A stretch of DNA of 6,706 nt from an uncultured Microcoleaceae cyanobacterium. Lineage in GTDB: Bacteria > Cyanobacteriota > Cyanobacteriia > Cyanobacteriales > Microcoleaceae. Location of the stretch: the NCBI GenBank assembly GCA_938083405.1, contig CALKCV010000140.1, positions 1 through 6,706 on the forward strand, read 5' to 3'. Positions 1-4,327 of the stretch are shown here, one piece after another. The stretch's first letter is position 1; every line of letters starts with the position of its first letter. The translations under genes and the position numbers were made by a program. Under the pieces are notes generated by a model. That model was not told the origin of the DNA, did not search any database, and was given only the letters and a program-made list of their open reading frames with translations.

Positions 1-36
1 GATTAATTTGGTAAGATGCAAAATTAATATTTGTAA

Positions 37-53
37 GGTGCGCGCCCGGCACC
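37..53. other. Small GC-rich hairpin in the murJ leader
   Basis: GGTGC (37-41) and GCACC (49-53) are inverted repeats around a 7-base GC-rich loop, in otherwise AT-rich DNA. No T-run follows on either strand, so it is not a convincing terminator. It could be the tail of an upstream gene's terminator or chance. The rest of 1-105 holds no gene. A TATGCT hexamer at 67-72 is a weak -10 candidate for murJ, without a recognisable -35. Confidence 0.2.
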
Positions 54-105
54 CCATTGTTAACTGTATGCTACCTTCTAACTGTCAACTTTTACTAATT
101 AAACC

Positions 106-1719
106 ATGTCCGAACCGAAGAAAACCTCCCGCACCCTAGTAGGAATAGCAGGCATAGTCGCCATCGCCACCCTAGCTAGCAAAATAGCAGGTTTAGTCAG
201 ACAACAGGCGATCGCCGCTGCCTTCGGCGTGGGCCCGGCCATCGATGCTTATAACTACGCCTACGTCATCCCCGGTTTCCTGTTAATCTTGCTCGGCGGC
301 ATTAACGGGCCCTTCCACAGCGCCATCGTCAGCGTTTTGGCCAAACGCAACCGAGAAGAAGCGGCGCCATTAGTAGAAACCATTACGACTTTAGTCGGCG
401 GTTGTCTTTTATTAGTAAGTATTGCCCTAGTAATTTTTGCCGATCCATTAATAGATTTAGTCGCCCCGGGATTAACATTAACTCCCGCTGGTTTAGAAAT
501 AAGAGCGATCGCCATCCAACAATTTAAAATTATGGCTCCGATGGCCTTATTAGCAGGATTAATAGGCATCGGTTTCGGCACCTTAAACGCGGCGGATATG
601 TATTGGCTGCCATCTATTAGTCCGCTATTTTCTAGCATGGCAGTAATAGTGGGTTTGGTAGTTCTCGCCTTCCAATTAGGAACAGAAATTACTGCCCCAG
701 AATATGTTTTTACTGGGGGCGTAGTTTTAGCGATCGCTACTTTACTCGGGGCAATTTTTCAATGGTTAGTACAGCTGCCGGCTTTATGGCAATCTGGTTT
801 GGGAAAATTGCGCTTGCGATTCAATTTCAACCGCCCCGGAGTCCGAGACATTCTCAAAGTAATGATACCGGCAACCCTCTCCTCGGGAATGTTACAAATT
901 AACGTTTATACCGACTTATTTTTTGCTTCTTATATTCCCCAAGCGGCGGCGGCCATGGCCTATTCCGGTTTATTAGTTCAAACTCCTTTAGGCATTATTT
1001 CTAACGTAATTTTAGTACCATTTTTTCCCGTCTTCTCCCGCCTCACGGCCCCAGAGAGCAAAACCCAATTAAAATACCGCATTCGGCAGGCGCTGGTACT
1101 AACTGGAATAACGATGCTGCCCTTGGGAGCAATTATGGTAACTTTAGCGCTGCCCATAGTGCGGGTAGTGTACGAACGCTACGCCTTCGATCTGCTAGCA
1201 TCGCAATTTGTGGCCTCGGTGTTAATGGCTTATGCGGCGGGGATGTTTGTCTATTTGGGGCGGGACGTGTTAGTGCGGGTTTTTTACGCCCTGGGGGATG
1301 CGACAACTCCATTTCGGGTTAGCGCTTTCAATATTTTTCTCAACGCTTTATTAGATTATTTATTAGTGAAAAGCTTTGGTGCCCCCGGTTTGGTCTTGGC
1401 TACGGTGGGGGTTAATATTATTTCCATGGTGTTGTTGTTGTGGTTGTTGGATCGGAAGTTGGGAGGTTTGCCCTGGGGAGAATGGAGTAAATGTTTTGCG
1501 GGTTTAATTGCTGCGGCTGCGGTAGCGGGTTTGGTAAGTAGGGGCACTCTCTGGGGTTGCGTGCAGGTTTTAGGTAACGATGGTTTTGTGGTGCAGTTGT
1601 TGCAGTTGTGTTTGTCGGGGGGTTTGGGTTTGGCAGCTTTTGGGTTGTTAGCGTTGCAGATGAGGTTGCCAGAAGTAGATATGGTAGTGGCGCGAGTGCG
1701 CCAACGTTTGGGGAGGTAA
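106..1719 (+). CDS. murJ: Lipid II flippase MurJ (MviN family)
   Basis: MurJ moves the undecaprenyl-linked peptidoglycan precursor lipid II across the cytoplasmic membrane (family knowledge, MOP exporter superfamily). The 537-residue protein is almost wholly hydrophobic segments, consistent with about 14 membrane helices, and has the usual family length. Landmarks: SKIAGLVRQQAIAAAFG at 25-41, matching the SR..G..R motif of E. coli MurJ; NGPF at 67-70 for the EGAF motif; FYALGDATTPF at 393-403, the well-conserved FY...D..TP motif. An ATG at 16 in the same frame is closed by a stop at 25, so 106 is the first usable start; it has no clear Shine-Dalgarno. Aligned by eye with E. coli, Arg24 is kept (Arg32 here), Arg18 is Lys26, but Arg52 and Arg270 fall on hydrophobic residues. 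Leucine codons change from mainly TTA to mainly TTG after about 1385. The next gene is convergent, so no operon is seen. Confidence 0.95.
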   Translation: MSEPKKTSRTLVGIAGIVAIATLASKIAGLVRQQAIAAAFGVGPAIDAYNYAYVIPGFLLILLGGINGPFHSAIVSVLAKRNREEAAPLVETITTLVGGCLLLVSIALVIFADPLIDLVAPGLTLTPAGLEIRAIAIQQFKIMAPMALLAGLIGIGFGTLNAADMYWLPSISPLFSSMAVIVGLVVLAFQLGTEITAPEYVFTGGVVLAIATLLGAIFQWLVQLPALWQSGLGKLRLRFNFNRPGVRDILKVMIPATLSSGMLQINVYTDLFFASYIPQAAAAMAYSGLLVQTPLGIISNVILVPFFPVFSRLTAPESKTQLKYRIRQALVLTGITMLPLGAIMVTLALPIVRVVYERYAFDLLASQFVASVLMAYAAGMFVYLGRDVLVRVFYALGDATTPFRVSAFNIFLNALLDYLLVKSFGAPGLVLATVGVNIISMVLLLWLLDRKLGGLPWGEWSKCFAGLIAAAAVAGLVSRGTLWGCVQVLGNDGFVVQLLQLCLSGGLGLAAFGLLALQMRLPEVDMVVARVRQRLGR

Positions 1720-1753
1720 ATAATTAATAATTAATAATTAATAATTAATAATT
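1720..1753. repeat. Heptanucleotide A/T tandem repeat (STRR type)
   Basis: Four perfect copies of ATAATTA plus six bases of a fifth begin at the base after the murJ stop codon (TAA at 1717-1719). Short tandem heptamer repeats of A/T-rich composition are known from filamentous cyanobacteria. The array contains only A and T and fills the first part of the spacer between convergent genes. No terminator with a GC stem is visible between murJ and the next gene; the remaining 1754-1891 has GC-rich patches (GCCGCCGGCCGC near 1819) but no clear gene or hairpin with a T-run. Confidence 0.85.
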
Positions 1754-1891
1754 GTCGGACCTTCATCGTTCTAGCGTTAATAATTGCGCCATCCGCAGGG
1801 GAATTTTTGAACGAAAATGCCGCCGGCCGCGACTACTTAAAAGGCCGCTAACTAGCCGTCAACTCTATCGGCACCCGATGGAATCTTTGCT

Positions 1892-2734
1892 CTACCATTT
1901 CTCTGCCTCTTCTAATGCGTATTGGCTGTATCCAGCATAGACTTCGGTCCTATCTGCTGCAATTTCGTAGCGCGAGTATTGCGGCGACACAGACTTCATT
2001 AATTCCGAAGCCTCCTCCCACTTAGCAGCTACCTCCAACCACTCCTGGCGAGAACTAGCAATTTTACCCGCACCATTGGCTTCCTGGGCCAGTCGTACCG
2101 CTTTAGCAAAAGCCTCTTTAGAACTGGCCAAACTATCTTGAGTATTTTCTGAAGTGGTAGTACCAAGGGGAGAACCCTCTGGAGCAACCTCGTTTCTGGA
2201 GGCTTGAAGGCCATCGAGATCTTGTAAATTCAGCCAATTAGATAGCAACCCGCTCAACGCAAACATAAAGAGGGTTAGAGAAATACCAGCGATCGCTCCC
2301 AAGATAAACTGGCCCGACAAACGGTTGGCGATCGTATCTTGGAAAAAGTTCGGCCCCGTCAAAGTAATGTCTTGAGACCAGAGCAATTGATTTTCTGCAT
2401 CCCGGCTAATTTCTTCCAACCAGAGCAACTGCTGTTCTCGGACGATCCGACTGTTAATTTTCACCCGATTAATATTGCGAGGTGAAATCTCCTGCAAAAT
2501 CTGCCGGACTCGCTCCACTAAAGCAGACTGTTCCAATTGCTCTGCTGAAGGTGCTTCGCACAAGAGATTCAAGATACCATCCACAAAAACTGCTCTGGTT
2601 CGGACTCCAGTATCGGCTAGCTTTTCATTAAGGACTTGGATAATCGCTGCCACGCCGCCTTGGCGAGCTTGTACGAGAATGTCATCTACCGGTTCTACCA
2701 TTGCCTTTCGCTGCAATTGATTGGCGGTTAACAT
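1892..2734 (-). CDS. Conserved cyanobacterial single-pass membrane protein, function unknown
   Basis: I do not know a function for this 280-residue protein. The N-terminal part (about 12-125) is a soluble, charged domain containing VERVRQILQEISPRNINRV near 73-91 and REQQLLWLEEISRD near 99-112; from memory this resembles a domain recurring in cyanobacterial hypothetical proteins. One hydrophobic segment at about 142-164 looks like a membrane helix, with arginine before it (138), suggesting the N-terminus is cytoplasmic. A Ser/Thr/Gly-rich linker (about 180-205) leads to a helical C-terminal domain (206-280: AFAKAVRLAQEA, then WLEVAAKWEEASELMKSVS), resembling Trp/Ala-rich helical modules found after membrane helices in cyanobacterial proteins. 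The start at 2734 has only a distant AGGA upstream; Met12 (2701) preceded by GAAAGG is an alternative. Convergent with murJ and divergent from leuD, so probably its own transcript. Confidence 0.85.
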   Translation of the reverse strand: MLTANQLQRKAMVEPVDDILVQARQGGVAAIIQVLNEKLADTGVRTRAVFVDGILNLLCEAPSAEQLEQSALVERVRQILQEISPRNINRVKINSRIVREQQLLWLEEISRDAENQLLWSQDITLTGPNFFQDTIANRLSGQFILGAIAGISLTLFMFALSGLLSNWLNLQDLDGLQASRNEVAPEGSPLGTTTSENTQDSLASSKEAFAKAVRLAQEANGAGKIASSRQEWLEVAAKWEEASELMKSVSPQYSRYEIAADRTEVYAGYSQYALEEAEKW

Positions 2735-2852
2735 AAGCTGTATCTTATTTTCCTAATTTATCTCAAATTTGAAATCGGGAACGGAGAATCGGGAATTACA
2801 AAGAGCAAATCTATGGCCACTCCCCTGACAGAATAACAAAGCGCCCCAAAAA

Positions 2853-2870
2853 TGTGCGCAATTGCGCACA
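2853..2870. repeat. Perfect 18-base palindrome TGTGCGCAATTGCGCACA
   Basis: The 18 bases equal their own reverse complement, with the centre between 2861 and 2862. The surrounding 28 bases recur 51 bases to the right with five substitutions and one inserted base. It has the symmetry of a dimeric-regulator binding site, but could equally belong to an interspersed repeat family. Position: about 120 bases upstream of the minus-strand start at 2734 and about 275 bases upstream of leuD. Confidence 0.7.
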
Positions 2871-2904
2871 AAAATTCGACCTTTACTCGGTCCATCTCCA
2901 AAAC

Positions 2905-2921
2905 GTGCGCCAATGGGGCAC
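2905..2921. repeat. Second, degenerate copy of the GTGCGC palindrome
   Basis: GTGCGCCAATGGGGCAC is a 17-base palindrome centred on A2913 with one mismatched pair (G2909/G2917). The flank CACAAACATTTGAC aligns with CACAAAAATTCGAC right of the first copy, so the two are diverged direct repeats as well as palindromes. The centre-to-centre distance to copy one is about 51.5 bases, close to five turns of B-DNA. Confidence 0.65.
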
Positions 2922-2938
2922 AAACATTTGACGGTATG

Positions 2939-2953
2939 AAAACCCGGTTTCTT
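2939..2953 (+). repeat. AAACCCGGTTT-type repeat, copy 1
   Basis: AAAACCCGGTTTCTT. It is identical to copy 3 (2999-3013), and 2939-2952 is the exact reverse complement of 2980-2993 in copy 2, giving a possible 14-bp stem with a 27-base loop. The core AAACC-C-GGTTT is itself a palindrome about a single C. Confidence 0.8.
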
Positions 2954-2979
2954 GGTGGATGTAGGACAACTCGCTCGCC

Positions 2980-3012
2980 AGAAACCGGGTTTTTAATAAA
3001 AACCCGGTTTCT
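2980..3012 (+). repeat. Perfect 15-bp hairpin formed by repeat copies 2 and 3
   Basis: AGAAACCGGGTTTTT (2980-2994) pairs over its full 15 bases with AAAAACCCGGTTTCT (2998-3012) across a three-base loop AAT (2995-2997). Copy 2 can alternatively pair with copy 1, so only one of the two stems can form at a time. No T-run follows (AAATCTCG comes next on the plus strand), so it does not look like a standard intrinsic terminator. It lies about 130 bases upstream of the leuD start. From memory, motifs of this type are abundant interspersed repeats in Oscillatoriales genomes, which is the main alternative to a leuD-specific regulatory role. Confidence 0.8.
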
Positions 3013-3065
3013 TAAATCTCGATGCCCGCGTTGGTATTGTTACTATGCATCCAGTTAAGCCGTTC

Positions 3066-3073
3066 GCGATCGC
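3066..3073. repeat. HIP1 octamer in the leuD upstream region
   Basis: GCGATCGC is the highly iterated palindrome of cyanobacterial genomes. This is the only intergenic copy; five others lie inside genes at 208-215, 505-512 and 730-737 (murJ), 2289-2296 (membrane protein) and 5615-5622 (M61 peptidase). Here it is extended to TTCGCGATCGCAA. Confidence 0.9.
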
Positions 3074-3104
3074 AAAACCCCCATACCCCATTCCCATGTT
3101 AGAA

Positions 3105-3133
3105 TTTGCCAAATAATCCCAGGGCAAACAGGA
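3105..3133 (+). promoter_or_regulatory. leuD leader hairpin and ribosome binding site
   Basis: AGGA at 3130-3133 lies nine bases before the leuD ATG and is the likely Shine-Dalgarno. Immediately upstream TTTGCC (3105-3110) and GGCAAA (3123-3128) form a possible 6-bp stem with a 12-base loop, ending one base before the AGGA. The pairing is short and may be chance. Confidence 0.4.
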
Positions 3134-3142
3134 CATTATTTT

Positions 3143-3685
3143 ATGGTTAAATCCCTTAAAGGCAAAATTTTTGTTGTCGATGACAATATTGACACCGATC
3201 AAATTATTCCCGCCGAATATCTGACATTAGTACCTTCCAAACCCGATGAATACGAAAAACTAGGCAGCTACGCCATGATTGGACTGCCCGATCGCTACGG
3301 CAAATTTATTTCTCCAGGGGAAATGAAGACTGCCTATCCTATTATTATCGCAGGAGAAAACTTTGGTTGCGGTTCCTCCAGAGAACACGCACCGATCGCT
3401 CTGGGTGCCTCGGGAGTTCGGGCAGTCATCGCTCAATCTTATGCCCGTATTTTCTTCCGCAACTGTTCCGCCACTGGCGAGTTGTATCCCTGGGAGTCAT
3501 CCGATCGCCTCTGCGACATCCTCAAAACTGGCCAGGAAGTTACCATTGATTTTGAAAACAATCTCTTAATCGAGCATTCCCAAGACAAAACTTATCAGCT
3601 TAAATCTCTCGGAGAAGTCAGACCAGTAATTGATGCGGGCGGTCTTTTTCCTTATGCTCGTCAAACAGGCATGATTCCATCTTAA
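3143..3685 (+). CDS. leuD: 3-isopropylmalate dehydratase small subunit, plant-like type
   Basis: With LeuC, the Fe-S large subunit, LeuD isomerises 2-isopropylmalate to 3-isopropylmalate in leucine synthesis, in the cytoplasm. Signatures of the aconitase swivel domain: DNIDTDQIIPAEYL at 14-27, ENFGCGSSREHAP at 72-84, and SYARIFFRN at 99-107. At 180 residues it is shorter than the roughly 200-residue E. coli-type LeuD. The text EYLTLVPS...EYEKLGSYA, EPGEMKT-like and VIDAGGLFPYARQTGMIPS closely follows plant plastid IPMI small subunits as I remember them, and differs from the DIDTDRIIPARYL type common in cyanobacteria. The substrate loop after EYL reads TL. The ATG at 3143 has AGGA nine bases upstream. 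No leuC is in the window; leuD is alone between a divergent and a convergent gene. A related role on a longer 2-alkylmalate substrate cannot be excluded. Confidence 0.93.
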   Translation: MVKSLKGKIFVVDDNIDTDQIIPAEYLTLVPSKPDEYEKLGSYAMIGLPDRYGKFISPGEMKTAYPIIIAGENFGCGSSREHAPIALGASGVRAVIAQSYARIFFRNCSATGELYPWESSDRLCDILKTGQEVTIDFENNLLIEHSQDKTYQLKSLGEVRPVIDAGGLFPYARQTGMIPS

Positions 3686-3721
3686 GTCACGATAAAACCA
3701 GTTTTTATTACTCATAGCAAA

Positions 3722-3751
3722 GCTGCTGCCAGATAAAATACCGGCAGCAGC
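3722..3751. terminator. Putative shared hairpin terminator between leuD and the TerB-like gene
   Basis: GCTGCTGCC (3722-3730) and GGCAGCAGC (3743-3751) form a perfect 9-bp GC-rich stem with a 12-base loop. It lies 36 bases after the leuD stop and 28 bases after the stop of the convergent TerB-like gene. Neither side has a strong T-run: the minus-strand RNA continues with UUUGCU, the plus-strand RNA with CAAAAGA. The position between two converging genes makes a bidirectional terminator or RNA 3'-end stabiliser the likeliest role. Confidence 0.6.
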
Positions 3752-3779
3752 CAAAAGATAAAAATAACCCTTCCTTGCT

Positions 3780-4253
3780 TTAAGTTTCTATAAACTCTTG
3801 TATCTTGCGAGTCATTTTATCTACAATTCCCTCGGAAGCTTTAAACTCCGCTTCGTCTTCTAAACGCTTAACAGTCTCCTCTGGCAGATCGAGAAGAGCG
3901 ACTAATTTTTTATAAGCGATCTCCTCATCTTCGTTAATTTTTGCTTCCTCGGGAGTCCGAGAACTACAAGCAATTACCTCATAACCTAATTGCAATACCA
4001 GTTCTTTTTCTTCCTTAGTTGTTAGTTTAGGAATCAACTCCTCCAAAGGGATATTTTGCATCATATAATCCCGCAGTTCTTGTTGGAGCTCTAACTGTCG
4101 ATCGCCCTTAGCAAACAAGCTACTAAATTTATTGAGCATTAAGTCCACTTCTTCCGTAGCTAGTTGCCCGTCAGACCATGCCATAGAAGCAACTATCCGC
4201 AATAGATCCATCTGGCGGGGGGTAATTGATGGTGGTGGTGGTGGTGATACCAT
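3780..4253 (-). CDS. TerB-like (tellurite-resistance B family) protein
   Basis: This short, acidic, probably all-helical protein has the TerB-family pattern: RIVASMAWSDGQLATEEVDLML at about 19-40, where the DG.....EE acidic motif (Asp28, Glu34, Glu35) matches the conserved region. TerB-like domains are seen in stress and membrane-associated systems, but the role of this stand-alone cyanobacterial form is not known; tellurite resistance should not be assumed, and no other ter gene is present. I place the start at the ATG at 4253 (157 residues): GAGGAG on the minus strand lies six bases upstream (complement of 4260-4265). A longer frame would need a TTG at 4283. Codons 4-8 are five consecutive CCA, giving PPPPP near the N-terminus, which can stall ribosomes and depend on EF-P. 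It follows the M61 peptidase gene on the same strand after 74 bases, so co-transcription is possible. Confidence 0.85.
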   Translation of the reverse strand: MVSPPPPPSITPRQMDLLRIVASMAWSDGQLATEEVDLMLNKFSSLFAKGDRQLELQQELRDYMMQNIPLEELIPKLTTKEEKELVLQLGYEVIACSSRTPEEAKINEDEEIAYKKLVALLDLPEETVKRLEDEAEFKASEGIVDKMTRKIQEFIET

Positions 4254-4259
4254 AGGTTT

Positions 4260-4265
4260 CTCCTC
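4260..4265 (-). promoter_or_regulatory. Strong Shine-Dalgarno deciding the TerB-like start
   Basis: The plus strand reads CTCCTC, so the mRNA reads GAGGAG, six bases before the ATG at 4253. It is the clearest ribosome binding site in the window and rules out the upstream TTG at 4283 as main start. Confidence 0.85.
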
Positions 4266-4327
4266 TAAATTGAACAACCGCAAAAACTAGAATTTTTAAT
4301 TTCTGCTTGCCACATTATCTTTAGCTG

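Larger units (their letters stand above)
2735..3142. other. 408-base divergent spacer with a repeat island
   Basis: This stretch lies between the divergent starts of the membrane protein gene (2734, minus) and leuD (3143, plus). I find no convincing gene in it: the short open frames run through repeats and lack plausible start signals. From left to right it holds a TCAAATTTGA palindrome (2763-2772), two direct copies of AATCGGGAA (2773-2781 and 2787-2795), two related GTGCGC palindromes (2853-2870 and 2905-2921), three AAACCCGGTTT-type repeats (2939-3013), a HIP1 octamer (3066-3073) and the leuD leader with its ribosome binding site. A TAGAAT hexamer at 3100-3105 is a -10 candidate for leuD without a matching -35. 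Confidence 0.75.

Noticed and set aside
261..638. 125-codon open frame on the minus strand
   Set aside because: It lies wholly antisense to murJ, has low-complexity composition and no family resemblance; the murJ reading is unambiguous.
1752..1940. 62-codon open frame on the plus strand between murJ and the membrane protein gene
   Set aside because: It starts inside the heptamer repeat, overlaps the end of the opposite gene and shows no recognisable protein features.
2475..2720. 81-codon plus-strand frame
   Set aside because: Antisense shadow of the conserved N-terminal domain of the minus-strand membrane protein.
2939..3013. CRISPR array
   Set aside because: Only three 15-base units, irregularly spaced and in mixed orientation, with no spacer pattern and no cas gene.
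2852..3202. Two short open frames across the repeat island (plus 2852-3058, minus 2993-3202)
   Set aside because: They run through palindromes and interspersed repeats, and the minus one overlaps the leuD start; no ribosome binding site or leucine-rich leader peptide is seen.
3363..3569. Plus-strand frames inside leuD
   Set aside because: Out-of-frame shadows of leuD, which carries clear family motifs.
3689..3708. ATAAAAC/GTTTTTAT as a leuD terminator
   Set aside because: The stem is A/T only with a loop too small to fold well; the GC-rich hairpin at 3722-3751 is the better candidate.
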